DNA of 64,000 nt. Origin: CAVVFX01 sp963777595. Its GTDB lineage: Bacteria > Acidobacteriota > Terriglobia > Bryobacterales > Bryobacteraceae. Shown here piece by piece: positions 9,476 through 20,500 of this stretch (position 1 is the first letter of the stretch; every line of letters starts with the position of its first letter). A model generated the notes under the pieces. That model worked only from the letters and a program-made list of their open reading frames with translations. It had not been told where the DNA came from and made no database searches. The translations under genes were made by a program, and so were the position numbers. The stretch lies in assembly GCA_963777595.1 (NCBI GenBank), contig CAVZRE010000072.1:1-64000 (forward strand), read 5' to 3'.

Positions 9476-11592
9476 ATGGACATCAATCGCCGTGAGTTTA
9501 TCGCTGTGCCGGCCGCGATCGCCGGAGCCCTGATGGCCGCTACTCAGGAGACTCCCTGGCAGCGCAGGATTCGCCGCCTGGGCCAGCTCAATATGACGGA
9601 GCACGATCCTGTCGTACTCGACGTCGAGCAATGGGCCGAGCTACTGGGCCGGCCTGAAAGTGGACGCCACCATGGTCAGTGTCACCGGCATACTGGCCTT
9701 CTACCAGACCAAAGTGCCGTTCCATCGAAAAGGCAAGTATCTCGGCGAACGCGATTTCTTTGGCGACTGCTGCGCTGCCGCCAAGAAGCGAGGTCTGCAT
9801 GTCATCGCGCGCATGAGTCCCGACCTGAATTGGGAAGACGCTGTGCAAGCTCATCCGGAATGGTTCCAGCGCGATGCGCAAGGCAATCCCTTGCATCACT
9901 CCGAAGATCGCCGGCTCTTCAGGACCTGCATGTTCTCCACTTACATGACTGACTACATGCCGGCGATCATGCGCGAGATTAATTCCCTATACGATGTGGA
10001 CGGGCTCTTCACAAATGCCTGGCCGCCGCTGGGAAGTCTGCCGGTCTGTCATTGCGAGCAGTGCCGCAAGTTGCCCAAGGCCGGCTCGATGGCTTATTGG
10101 GATAAGTTCAACGAACGCACCGTCTACCTATGGAAACTCTACGACGCCATCGCCAGGGAGAAGAAGCCGTCTAACTTCTACTTCGCCAATCTGGGCGGCG
10201 GCATCCGGTCGACCGCCAATCTGGTAGAACTTGGCGAGCTCTGCGAATGGTTTCAGTGCGACAATCAGGGTCGCGGCGGTGACGATACGCCCATCTGGGG
10301 CTGCGCGCTGCAAGGCCGCGTCTGCAACGCCGTACAAAAGGGCAAAATGTCGACTAACGTGACCGGCGCATGGTCGACGGGTCACCCGCGCTGGCGCAAC
10401 GTTTACAAGTCACAAGAAGAAGAGCAGATGTGGTTTGATGAAACGCTGGCCTCCGGGATGGTGCCCTATCATCACATCATCGGCGGCGAGAACGGTCTTG
10501 GTGAGGACCGCCGGTGGCTGGAGCCTGCCCACCGAGTACTTCGACTGGATGGCGAAGCACGACGCCCATTTCGTCAACAAACGGTCCATCGCGAATATCG
10601 GCGTCATCATGGGCCAGCGCACGCACCTCTTCTATCAGCCGCCGCATGGCTCCCTCATGCCGCAGTACATGGACGGCATGTATTATGCGTTGCTCGAGGG
10701 CCGCTTTCTTTTCGACTTCGTCCATGAGGACAAGCTGGCGCTGACGGATTTGCAGAAGTACTCTGCGCTCGTGCTGCCCAATACCGCGTTGCTCAGCGAC
10801 GAGCAGTGCCGTCAGTTGCGAGCGTACGCAGACGCCGGAGGTTCATTGCTCGCGACGTTTGAAACCAGTCTGTACACGGAACGAAACGAGCGCCGCGCCG
10901 ACTTCGGATTAGGCGACGTTTTCGGCATCCGCAAAGCGGGCGACGTTGTGGGGACCACGGGCAATGCTTATCTGGCGCGCATCGAGAAGAGGCACCCGAT
11001 TCTCGATGGCTTCGTCAACACTGCCTGGATTCCGGGCGCGGAGAATCGCATTCCCGTCGCCTCAGTCGACGGGCCTATCCTGACTGTGGTGCCGGGCTTC
11101 GTGGCTTATCCTCCCGAGTTGTCCTACCCGGTGCAACCGCACACGAGCGAACCAGCCGTGGTGGTGCGCGAAAAAGGCAAAAGCCGGACGGTCTATTTCC
11201 CCGGAGACGTTGAGCGCACGATGTGGCAGTCCGGTCATACAGATCTCGCGCGCCTGCTCAGGAATTCCATCCGCTGGGTGTCTGGCGCGAATCCGCCCGT
11301 GACGATTGAAGGAGACGGAGTGATCGAAACATTCGCTTGGGAAACTCAGGCTGGCTTCGCCTTGCACGTCCTGAACTACACCAACCCCGCGATGCATCGC
11401 GGGTGGTTGCGGACCTTCTATCCCATCGGGGAGCAAAGGGTGCGCATGATCTTGCCTCCAGGAAGAACTGTCAGCAAGGTGGAATTGTTGCGCGCGGAAA
11501 AGACAGTGCCATTCCGCGTCAACGGCGGCGTGATTGAGTTTACGATACCTAAGGTCGTAGATTATGAAGTGGCGGCGATGTATTCGGTGTAG
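9476..11592 (+). CDS. Glycosidase-like protein (GHL6/trimerisation domain), two frameshifts
   Basis: Three overlapping frames make one protein of about 705 residues. The N-terminus MDINRREFIAVPAAIAG is a Tat signal. The barrel part (KVDATMVSVTGILAFY, YDVDGLFTNAWPP, HCEQCRKL) resembles hypothetical glycosyl hydrolase family 6, and the later part (YSALVLPNTALLSDEQCRQL, RAYADAGGSLLATF) resembles the beta-galactosidase trimerisation domain. One extra base at about 9641 (GAG-C-TAC) and one at 10527 (CCT-G-CCC) break the frame; removing both restores WAEYWAGLKV and LEPPTEYFDW. Both breaks look like consensus errors rather than decay, because the rest is intact. It is divergent from receptor 1, with 116 bases between. 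The substrate is unknown. Confidence 0.8.
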
Positions 11593-11685
11593 AGACTTCG
11601 AATCGGCCCGTTGACCGCTCGCCGACTGACTGATTCAATTCCTCGGCCTGATCAGAGCGAACGCACCGGCTCTGTCAGCTAACTT

Positions 11686-11751
11686 GCAGAGTCCTCGCTG
11701 AGTGAGGACTGGCTCTCGCCTGAGGAGGACGCTGCCTGGGCGGATTTGTAA
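11686..11751 (+). pseudogene. Antitoxin C-terminal remnant
   Basis: The frame reads AESSLSEDWLSPEEDAAWAD followed by L and a stop. This is the typical acidic, tryptophan-rich C-terminus of small antitoxins encoded directly upstream of PemK/MazF-like toxins. A TAA just upstream in the same frame cuts it off, and no N-terminal DNA-binding part is visible in the preceding 90 bases. The stop codon overlaps the start of the toxin remnant, as expected for an ancestral two-gene operon. Confidence 0.6.
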
Positions 11752-11976
11752 AGGTGGCGTCATAGTCCTGCATTTTCCATTCACTGACCCATCCCAGACG
11801 AAACGGCGCAATCTGGCAAGTATCACGTCGTTGCCGCTTAAGGTAGCGAGGACCAGCGCGGGACCAGCCAAGCGAAAACTGATGCAGACTCCGTCGGGCT
11901 TAACTCGCCCGATTTCGCGCAGGGCAAGCTGGATGAGTTCACCAGCGCCGTTATTTCAATCTTGACTCAGCCATAG
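11750..11976 (+). pseudogene. PemK/MazF-like toxin remnant with internal inversion
   Basis: The beginning reads KGGVIVLHFPFTDPSQTKRR, the conserved start of PemK/MazF-type mRNA endoribonucleases. The next expected block, PALVLATLSGNDVILA, is present only on the opposite strand (11810-11862). The plus frame then resumes with TSQAKTDADSVGLNSPDFAQG and ends KLDEFTSAVISILTQP. Turning the 53-bp piece around restores the toxin order apart from a one-base frame slip. The stretch between FAQG and KLDE also looks shorter than in full-length toxins. No start codon with a good ribosome site is visible. The pair is therefore an inactive toxin-antitoxin relic between the glycosidase-like gene and receptor 2. 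Confidence 0.65.
11810..11862 (-). other. 53-bp micro-inversion inside the toxin remnant
   Basis: Read on the minus strand this piece encodes PALVLATLSGNDVILA, which belongs between TKRR and TSQ of the plus-strand toxin frame. Its edges follow CGGCGC on the left and precede ACCAGCC on the right. No long flanking inverted repeats are visible. Confidence 0.6.
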
Positions 11977-12229
11977 CCATAGCAATATCAGTGTCACGAG
12001 ACTATCGAACCTGTTCGCAGCCGGTCGCTCCGGTTGGCTGGGAGTGGTCCGTCGTGAGTTTGAATTCGTTTCGACGTTCGCGACACGGATCTCAAAGCGA
12101 TAGAGAAGCTTTGCGAAATTTGACAGTGACTGCAGCAGTTGTTGCAAGCGCCCATTTCTCGTCACTGGATACTTTTCGATCGGCAAAGCTCTAGCGTTCT
12201 TTGATATCATTCCACGCGGAGGAAATGAA

Positions 12230-15200
12230 TTGACACGACGGGTATTACTCTTGGTGCTCGCTTTGATGACCCTGATCAAGGCGCAGACGTCAACCGGTGA
12301 AATCGATGTTACAGTCAGTGACGCGAGTGAGGCCGTGATCGCAGGAGCTCGTGTCACCGTTATCGGCGCAGAGACCGGCGCGGTCGCGCGAACGCTCATG
12401 ACCAATTCATCGGGCCAGGCCCCGGTTCCGTTGCTCCCTCCGGGAACCTATAACGTGCGCGTGGAGAAAGCGGGCTTCAGGACGCTCATCCGGCAAGGGG
12501 TCGTCCTCCAGGTGACTGAGGTGGTGGCACTCCGGCTGAGGCTCGAGATCGGTGAAGCGACGCAATCCATCACCATCACTGAACAATCTCCCCAAGTCGA
12601 TACGACTACCAACACGGAAGGTCAGGTGGTGGCCAATCAGACCATGGAACAATTACCCCTAAACGGCCGGAACTACTTGCAACTCGCGACCCTCACGGCC
12701 GGCACGGTTCCCTCCACCAACAAAGATCAATCCTTTTCCGCTTTCGGAAACCGCGGCATGCAGAACGTCTACCTGCTCGACGGCGGACTGAATGAGTCGT
12801 TCATTCGCGGCATCGACAATCACCAGAGGGATGCCATGCGGCCGTCCCTCGAAGCAGTTGAGGAGTTCAAGGTCCAGACCAGCAACTACTCGGCCGAATA
12901 CGGCGCATCGGCGGGTGGCGTGGTAACCGTGGTGACCCGAAGCGGCACTAACCAGATTCACGGTTCGGTTTTCGACTTTCTTCGCAACCGCGATATAGCG
13001 GCCAGAGATTTCTTTGCGCCGCCGGGACCGAAGCCGCCTTTGGTTTATAACGAATTCGGCGGCTCCATGGGCGGCCCGATTAAGAAGAACCGCGCCTGGA
13101 TTTTCGGCGCCTACCAAGGTACCCAAATCCATCAGTCCACCATCGTGATTTCCACGGTCCCTACAATCGCCGACAAGAACGGGACCTTTACGACGTCCGT
13201 GTTCGACCCGAATTCCACTGTCGCGTCCGGCAGTAGTTTCGTCCGAACTCCTTTCCCCAACAACACCATCCCCAGTTCGCTCTTCAATCCTGTTGGAAAA
13301 TCGCTGGTCGCGCTGTTTCCGAACCCGAACCTTCCCGGCGTTGCTAACAATTATGAGTTGTCGGCGCTGCAAAACACCGGCCTCAATACTGCGACTTTTC
13401 GCGGTGACGTCCAGGTGTCTTCGAAGGACACCATGTTTGGCCGCTTTTCCTTCAACCAAGGTGGCATTACGGCGGAATCCGCGCTTCCGGCTCCCGCGGA
13501 CCCGACGGTAGTTGAGAAACTCCCCGCATGGAACGGCGGATATGGCTACACCCGAATTTTCAGCCCGACGCTGGTGAACGAATTTCGTGCCTCCTGGAGT
13601 AAGCCGTGGGTGAAGAAGGACGGTACCCTGGCGCTCAATCCGATCATTCCCAATTCGCTCGCTCCCGGCGTCGACAGCAGCATTCCTTCTTTCAGCATCA
13701 CGGGTTTTGCGGGACTCGGTCAAAATCCGACTGGCTTCGGTAATACGCCCCTGTCCAAATCCTCCACGGTCTTTGAAGTTTCAGACTCGGCAACTCAGAG
13801 CCTCGGTGCCCATATGCTCAAATTCGGCTACACGTTCCAGTACGTGAAGATGTACACGCTCACTACCTTGAACGGACGGGGCGCTTTCACTTTCGACGGC
13901 AGCTATACGCAGAATCCTCAATCTCGTACGGGAACGGGCTCGGGACTCGCGGACATGGAACTGGGCCTCGCGCAAACGGTGGTCACCGGTACCGTGGGTC
14001 TCTCTAATCTGCGGGCTCAGAATGACTTCTGGTATGTGCAGGACGATTGGAAGATCTCGTCGCGCCTCACCCTCAATCTGGGCATGCGCTATGAGCTTTA
14101 CTGGCCTCTATACGAAGCGAACAATGGCTTGGCCAACTTCGTCATCAATCCCGCCAGCCCCAACTTCGGCAAGATGATCTATGCCGGTATCAACGGCCAG
14201 TCGAGCAGCCTGATGAACGTCGATCCGCATAATTTCGCCCCGCGCTTCGGCTTCGCGTACCGCGTGCCGCACACCGGTGACCTGGTGATCCGCGGTGGAT
14301 ATGGAATCTTCTACGGCAATCCCGACGAGCAGACCGGGGTGGGAAGTATGATGACCAACAATCCTCCCTTTGTCGGTTTAGGCGGACAGAATCTGATTGG
14401 GGACAAGAACAACCCGTCTACGGCATTCAACCTCAGCAGCAGTCTGCCGCCATTTCCCGCGCCGGTCACCCCGCAGAACTTCGTCCTCAGCCCCAGTTCC
14501 ACGTCGACTCTGGAGAGTTGGCCTTCTTACTATAAGACGCCGCTTGTGCAGCAATGGAACCTTAGCTTCGAAAAGCAGTTACCGAAAAACATAGCGCTCG
14601 AACTCAGCTACGTCGGCAACACCGCGGATGCGCTTTGGAACACATATCCGGGCGCACAACCCCTCACTCCCGGACCCGGATCCGTGCCGTCGCGCCGTCC
14701 GCTCGCTAAATACACGGCAGGTCCTATCACCGTCTCCGCGCCGTGGGGCCGAAGCCACTACGAGGGAATGACGGCTCGGCTGGAAAAACGAATGACTCAG
14801 GGGATTTATTTCCTGGCTAGCTTCACGTACGGAAGGGCCATCGATTTGAGTTCCGGAGCGTCTCTCGATGGCTGCGGGTATTGCGGCACGCAGGAGGCGG
14901 TACAAAACGCCTATGATCTGGCGGCCCAGCGAGGCCCGAGCGATTCGAATGTGCCGCGCCGTTTCGTTTTTAGTACTACCTGGGATGTGCCTTTCGGGCA
15001 TGGCCATCGCTTCGCCTCGACGGGCGCTTCCGCCGCAATCCTGGGCGGCTGGGAGGTTAGCGGTATCTGGACCGCTCAGGATGGCGACCCCTTCACATTG
15101 GCCCTGTCCGTCGACAACGCCAACGTCGGCAACACGAACTGGCCGAACCGAGTCTGCAGCGGCAAGCTGTCGAATCCGACCTTGCAGAACTATTTCAATC

Positions 15201-15484
15201 AGAGCTGTTTCACCACACCTCCCATCTACACCTTCGGCAACGCGGGGCGTAACGTCCTCTACGGACCGGGAGAAGACAACGTGGACTTCGCCGTACATCG
15301 TTTCTTTCCCGTTCCACACGTCGAGCGTATGAAGCTGGAGTTCCGCGCCGAACTGTTCAACCTTTTCAACCGTCCGGAGTTTGCCATTCCATCGGTAACG
15401 TTGAATCTGCCGCAAACGGGCCAGATCACGTCGACAACCATTCCAAATCGTGAGGTACAGTTCGCGTTGAAACTCGCGTGGTAG
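12230..15484 (+). CDS. Oar-like TonB-dependent receptor 2
   Basis: This receptor has 1084 residues and starts at TTG 12230, with GGAGG placed 7 bases upstream. A signal peptide (LLLVLALMTLIKAQ) is followed by a regulatory-like beta domain (GEIDVTVSDASEAVIAGARV), a plug (LPLNGRNYLQLATLTAG, YLLDGGLNESF, EFKVQTSNYSAEYGASAGG) and a barrel ending FALKLAW. It is outer-membrane located and probably imports an organic polymer fragment. The small genes downstream are not obviously related in function. The 250 bases upstream contain no other gene. Confidence 0.92.
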   Translation: MTRRVLLLVLALMTLIKAQTSTGEIDVTVSDASEAVIAGARVTVIGAETGAVARTLMTNSSGQAPVPLLPPGTYNVRVEKAGFRTLIRQGVVLQVTEVVALRLRLEIGEATQSITITEQSPQVDTTTNTEGQVVANQTMEQLPLNGRNYLQLATLTAGTVPSTNKDQSFSAFGNRGMQNVYLLDGGLNESFIRGIDNHQRDAMRPSLEAVEEFKVQTSNYSAEYGASAGGVVTVVTRSGTNQIHGSVFDFLRNRDIAARDFFAPPGPKPPLVYNEFGGSMGGPIKKNRAWIFGAYQGTQIHQSTIVISTVPTIADKNGTFTTSVFDPNSTVASGSSFVRTPFPNNTIPSSLFNPVGKSLVALFPNPNLPGVANNYELSALQNTGLNTATFRGDVQVSSKDTMFGRFSFNQGGITAESALPAPADPTVVEKLPAWNGGYGYTRIFSPTLVNEFRASWSKPWVKKDGTLALNPIIPNSLAPGVDSSIPSFSITGFAGLGQNPTGFGNTPLSKSSTVFEVSDSATQSLGAHMLKFGYTFQYVKMYTLTTLNGRGAFTFDGSYTQNPQSRTGTGSGLADMELGLAQTVVTGTVGLSNLRAQNDFWYVQDDWKISSRLTLNLGMRYELYWPLYEANNGLANFVINPASPNFGKMIYAGINGQSSSLMNVDPHNFAPRFGFAYRVPHTGDLVIRGGYGIFYGNPDEQTGVGSMMTNNPPFVGLGGQNLIGDKNNPSTAFNLSSSLPPFPAPVTPQNFVLSPSSTSTLESWPSYYKTPLVQQWNLSFEKQLPKNIALELSYVGNTADALWNTYPGAQPLTPGPGSVPSRRPLAKYTAGPITVSAPWGRSHYEGMTARLEKRMTQGIYFLASFTYGRAIDLSSGASLDGCGYCGTQEAVQNAYDLAAQRGPSDSNVPRRFVFSTTWDVPFGHGHRFASTGASAAILGGWEVSGIWTAQDGDPFTLALSVDNANVGNTNWPNRVCSGKLSNPTLQNYFNQSCFTTPPIYTFGNAGRNVLYGPGEDNVDFAVHRFFPVPHVERMKLEFRAELFNLFNRPEFAIPSVTLNLPQTGQITSTTIPNREVQFALKLAW

Positions 15485-15538
15485 CGGCAAGCCCCGCCGG
15501 ACGGCACACCGTCTTGGAAGGCGTCGGATAATTAGGCC

Positions 15539-15805
15539 ATGGACCACGAGCCCGATTTTGTTCGCGACACGGACCCCAAAGCGCTCGAAGTCTTTTACGA
15601 GATTCATCGGCGACGCTCGCCGGGCGAAAAGGCGAATGACGTTTTCGAACTCACCGACTGGATGATTCAGTTCGCCGAGCGAGGCGTGAGGGCACGATAT
15701 CCGGGTATCGACGAACACGAAGTGTTCCTCCGCGCCTGCGCGCTTCGCATCCCTCGCCATTTGATGATTCAGGCGTATGGGTGGGATCCGGCAGCCCATG
15801 GCTAG
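15539..15805 (+). CDS. Small hypothetical protein, partner of the nucleotidyltransferase
   Basis: This 88-residue soluble protein (EKANDVFELTDWMIQFAERG, RIPRHLMIQAYGWDPAAHG) belongs to no family I can name. Its last 8 bases overlap the start of the downstream nucleotidyltransferase-like gene. Such tight coupling of a small protein with a minimal nucleotidyltransferase is a common arrangement for toxin-antitoxin-like pairs, but this role is inferred only from layout. Confidence 0.65.
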   Translation: MDHEPDFVRDTDPKALEVFYEIHRRRSPGEKANDVFELTDWMIQFAERGVRARYPGIDEHEVFLRACALRIPRHLMIQAYGWDPAAHG

Positions 15806-16384
15806 CATTCGCGACGCTGCGCTGCAGTTGGGGGCCCTCTTCGATTCCATGGAAATTCCTTATGCGATTGGCGGATCGTTTGCCGGTTCCGTTCACGGCG
15901 TCGCCAGACCCACACAGTGCCTGGATTTGATCGCCGCTATCCATCCAGCCCAGATCGAACCCTTCGTGGATGCTCTTCTCAAGGATTTCTATGTTGACGC
16001 GGAGTCAATCCGTGCGGCGATACGATTCCGCAGATCTTTCAACTTGATACACCTGGCGACCGGCTTTAAAATTGACATCTTTCTGTCGGGTCTCACGCTC
16101 TCGGTTCGCAGCAATTGAAGCGCCGCCGAGTCGAAGTGTCCGGAATTTTGGGAGGGTCAGCGGCAACCTTCCCGGTCATCTCAGCAGAAGACACCATCCT
16201 CGTCAAACTGGACTGGTACCGCGATGGGGGCGAATCGTCGGAGCGCCAATGGAATGATTTGCGGAATATAGTCAAGGTCCAGGGAGACAGGTTGGACCGG
16301 GCGTATTTGCGCGAGTGGTCCCATGAACTTGGGGTCTCCGACTTGCTGGTCAAACTTTTGAACGAGTCAATGAACTCGGTGTAG
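15798..16384 (+). CDS. Nucleotidyltransferase-like protein, one frameshift
   Basis: The ATG at 15798 gives MASIRDAALQLGALFDSMEI, then IPYAIGGSFAGSVHGVARPT, the glycine-serine signature of minimal nucleotidyltransferases such as the AbiEii/DUF6036 groups. The usual DxD motif after it reads CLDL here, so the first acidic residue is missing and activity is uncertain. The frame breaks near 16081; supplying one base joins KIDIF to VGSHALGSQQLKRRRVEVSG. The rest (AEDTILVKLDWYRDGG, SSERQWNDLRNIVKVQ) is well conserved. Total length is about 195 residues. The indel may be a consensus error. It overlaps the preceding small gene. Confidence 0.7.
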
Positions 16385-16752
16385 GCTGGCTAGCGTGCCG
16401 TTTCCGCAACTCGCCTCCAGGAATAATGTGGTGTCTTCTGCAAATCAGAATTTGCTGAACGCGTAATTCAAGAATCGTCGGGCTGACCCTAAACCCAAAA
16501 GCGGGGCACGTAGCGTCGACTGATGAGGCGCCACGCGTTCCATCTTTATCACCATTCTCAAGCCTCGGAGACGCTGCCCGGTGGTCGAATTACTGGAGAT
16601 AACCAACCCGAAGCACCAACAATCCAGCTTAGCCTTTAAAATCTGGCAGATTTACTCCAACCCGTCAGTTAGGTGACGTCGCCACCGTGCTCGATCGCGA
16701 CCGATCGCCGGCTGATGCCCGCAACGCTAAGTCGTGTAACGATACGCGGAGA
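16385..16752. other. Intergenic region, no gene recognised
   Basis: I see no convincing reading frame, RNA gene or strong hairpin in these 368 bases between the nucleotidyltransferase-like gene and the convergent small secreted protein gene. Confidence 0.5.
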
Positions 16753-17115
16753 CTACTGGCCCGATCTAACACGCGTGGCCGTGAAGGTCCCTGACCACTC
16801 ACTGAACCGCCACTCCCCGGTCAGTTCGCCGTCCTTCATCGTGCCCTTGATGATGAAGTCAGCCGAGACTGCAGCTTCGGGAGAGGAGAAAGGGAATCGC
16901 AGGTCAAGCTTTCCCTCTTTGAATGTGCCTTTAACATCCGTGCCGTCCCACTTGCCAGAGACCTGCTCACCGCTCAGCATGAAGCTGGCAGACTGTTCAC
17001 GCGGACCGCCGGGAGTATCCAGGACAAAATGCCAATTGCCCGAAACATCAGCCGCCGCCGTCAATGTGGCTAGAGCCAGCAACGAGACCCATAGAGTAAT
17101 AAAAGTGAACCGCAT
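16753..17115 (-). CDS. Small secreted beta-rich protein
   Basis: This protein has 120 residues. MRFTFITLWVSLLALATLTA is a signal peptide, after which the chain alternates short strands (VSGNWHFVLDTPGG, VSGKWDGTDVKGTF, LTGEWRFSEWSGTFTATRV), suggesting a small lipocalin-like or beta-sandwich fold in the periplasm. Similar unnamed proteins are common in acidobacteria. The ATG at 17115 is chosen because AAGGA precedes it and the signal peptide begins there; the frame itself opens at 17163. No operon partner is visible. Confidence 0.75.
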   Translation of the reverse strand: MRFTFITLWVSLLALATLTAAADVSGNWHFVLDTPGGPREQSASFMLSGEQVSGKWDGTDVKGTFKEGKLDLRFPFSSPEAAVSADFIIKGTMKDGELTGEWRFSEWSGTFTATRVRSGQ

Positions 17116-17577
17116 AAGATCCTTTAAAGTATGCCACGCAACGCGAGAAAGCGTCTGTCGCAATCAAAACTGCCATCTACTGAACCCGACGTCACCCCGC
17201 CACCTACGCGAGCTTCGCGGCTACCTTACCGCTGACACGAGACTTCAACACCGCGTAACTGCCAGGACTCCCCGTTGCGAGCCCTGCGATATACCCAGCG
17301 CATCGCTGCATGATCGCTAGTGACGATGATTTCCTCGGCAAGAACGCAACCGCGACCGTTTTTACGCCGCCGGCGAATCGGGTTACCTATAACAACCGCG
17401 CCAATGCGCGGCATTCCCGTCGCAATGCCGACGGAGTCCGACTATCAGGCGAACCGGCGAGCGACCACGCGATCGCCAGGCCCACACACCGTGCTGGCGC
17501 CGCGCGGAAAGAATGGTTTGCTGGAATCGGTTCATGAACACGCGGACGTCGCCATATGCGGTGCCCCCGCATGAACT
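17116..17577. other. Intergenic region, no gene recognised
   Basis: This stretch of about 460 bases holds several short overlapping frames on both strands, none with recognisable motifs or a good ribosome site. It lies upstream of the small secreted protein gene and downstream of receptor 3, so it probably contains promoter and terminator signals that I cannot place. Confidence 0.45.
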
Positions 17578-20500
17578 TCACCAAACCAAACGCAGACCGG
17601 TCTGGATTGTTCTCGCGGGATTGGCTTGCGTCGAAATCTGTCCGAACAGCGCGTTGGTCGGCGAGAGTTGCGGCGCGGCAAAGGTCACTCGATTCGTCAC
17701 GTTGAAGGCCTCGAAACGGAACTGGAGATAGCGCTTGCCGTCCTCGCTGAAGACGAATTTCTTAAGCAGCGAAGCGTCAAGATTTTTGGTCGGGTCCCGC
17801 CGCAGATTGTTGAATAACGTGTCGAAGGTGCGAATATTGTCGGCCGGTTGGATGGTCGAACTGCACGCGCTGCTCGACGGCGAATATGCCGGACACCCGG
17901 GGAACGCCGCGGGATTCAACGCCTGGCCGTTGGGTTGATGACCATTCAGGTCGATCGGCAGGCCGTTGTAAGGAATGTAGGTGGTGAAAGCCAGCGGGGG
18001 GCCCGACTGGAACACCATGTTGCCGTTGATCACCCAGCCGCCGATCGTGGAATTGAGGATCTTCGACTTGAATTCAACCTTTCTCCCGCGGCCGATCGGC
18101 AACTCATAAACCGCCGCAAGAACTTCGCGCAAGGGTCGCGAATCCGCGGAAACTCGCTTCTCCGGCGCCGGATCGGACGGATTGAGATAAGTCCGCGTTT
18201 CGGTGAGCCGGTTCCAGATGAAGTTGTCGATCAAGGTCAAGCCATTGCTCATGCGCTTCTGGACCCGGATATTGAGGCTCTGGTAACCCGACGAGCCCGC
18301 GCCGTTTTCCTGGTACGTCACCCCGTTGACGGGGAATTGAGGATAGGGCAGCAGCAATTGCTGGGCTGCCACAGTGGCGCCGTTCAAAGACCCGCCGTTC
18401 GGCAGGAGTCCCTTGAGCGGACTGGCTACTGTGCCGCTGAGGAAGTTAATCACGGCATTATCGGCTGCGTCGCGCACAATCGATGGGCTCAAGTACTGGC
18501 GCGGGATGTAGTTCAAAGTCGTGGCTACCGGCAGGTGTACCGCATGGTTTCCGATGTATGCGACTTCGACCACCACCTGGCCGGGGAGTTGGCGCTCAAT
18601 GCCGAAGTTCCAGCGCATTGAATAGGGATTGCGCATAGTGGGTGAGAGGAACGAAATGGCCTGGCCAAGAAACGTGCTGGCGCCTCCCGCCGAGCCAGTT
18701 GGCGCGGCCAGTCCGCCGGGGAACGGATTCGAGAGAGTGTTCGCGGGCGAAAGATTATTGTTGTTGCTCGAAGTGTAGGTGGTGGTCTGGCTGAAGCCCT
18801 GTTGGTTCAGAACAGAAGTAGGGGCTCCCCCCGCGACCCACGTGTTCTCTCCGTTGCCGAGGATTTCGATCGGAAAGACGAAAATGCCAAATCCGGCGCG
18901 CAGCACGGTTTTGCCGCCGAGGCGTGCTGGAGTCCATGCGGCGCCGACGCGAGGACTAAAGATGCTCGATGGCGTGCGATAAAGGTTCGGATTGCTCGCA
19001 CTGGCGAACGTCAGGCCTCCCAAAGCCTTGAACTGATTGGCCGGAAGGTACGCCGCAAGAACCGGGTTAGCTGCGTAAGCCGCGGCGGCCGCATTGGAGG
19101 CCGAGTTCACTGCCGTCGGATCAAAGCCGTCGGTCGCACGGTTGTAGCGCTCCGTGGTTGGCGTCTCGTGTTCCCAACGGAGGCCAAGGTTGAGTGTGAG
19201 GTTCGAACGGGCCCGCCAATCGTCCTGCACGAACCACGAGAAGTATTTCGACTGCACGGTGCTTTGCGCATTGTAGGGCACGCTTCCGCTGTTGGGCAAT
19301 CCAAGGAGAAATGCCGCGAAATCCTGGCCCAGAGGAGCCGCGGCCGAAGTCGAACTCGGCCCGTTGGTCCAACTGTTGTTGGTGAAGGTGAAGGAACCCG
19401 ACGGCGTGGTGTTGCTGTAGTCGCTCCAACGGTATTGCCGGATGTCCGCACCCACCTTCAGCGTGTGGTTGCCGTGAATCTTCAAGAGGGTGCCGAAAAG
19501 CTGAAAGGCATCGTAAGTGTCGGAGGCGTCGCCACTGTATCCCAGATTCTGGAAGCTGGACTCACCACCATTCGAGACGCCGGCGGCCGTGAAGACGATG
19601 TACGGCAATTGCCTGGTTTCTACGGCGTTCGCGAACGCGGAGGGAAGGCCGATCGACGTCAGATCGAAACCCACGCTGGGTGGCCCGGTGACCTGGATGA
19701 AGCGCATCCAGCTTCCCCGCAGATCGAGAACCGTGGTCGGATTGATAGTGTACACGTCATCCAACGCAGCTCCCTGATTGACACGGTAAAGGTTGTAGCC
19801 GTTGGCGATATTGTTGAAGTAGTTGTTCTTGCTCTGGTTCCAGTAACTGTGGTGGGCGTCCAGCGAAATACGGTGATTATCGCTGATGTTGTAATCGAGG
19901 CGGCCCATTTCGCCGTCATAGCCGTCGGGGTTCACGGTGTCGATGGTGTAGTTGCCAAAGCCGTTAGCCGACCCCGCGGCGTTGGGCAGCGGAAAGTACC
20001 GCAGCAACGCCTGTGATACGGGATTGATGCGGCTGGCGGGAATCACGTTGCCGGCAAAGGGTTGGCGGGTGACGGCCGTGCCGTTGAGGACACCAGTGTT
20101 GGGGTCGTACAACTGGTAGATCGACCCGGCTTTTAGCAGCGCGGAAAAATCTCCATTCCGTTCCGCCTGCGTCGGAACCGTGGCGTAGAGCGCCGGGTTG
20201 CTGGTTGAACTCGGAGCACTGGCTGGAAGTGACTCCTTTTCTCCCTCGTAAGAAAACAGCCAGAACATCTTGTTCCGGCCGTTATAGAGTTTCGGCAGCA
20301 ACACCGGACCACCCACCACCAAACCGTATTCGTTGTAGCGATAGGCTGCACGCGGAACACCTGAGCGGTTGGTAAAAAACCCGTTGGCGTTGAGGAACGA
20401 CGTCTGGTTGAACTCCCAGAGCGAGCCGTGGAGTGCATTGGTGCCGCTCTTGGTGATCATGTTGACCACCCCTCCGCCGGTGTGTCCATAAGCCGCGTCG

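Noticed and set aside
14579..15850. 423-residue minus-strand frame opposite receptor 2
   Set aside because: It spans the receptor end, an intergenic gap and another gene and has no recognisable domain.
17164..17577. Possible decayed permease fragment
   Set aside because: Short hydrophobic-looking stretches on both strands did not extend to any convincing motif.
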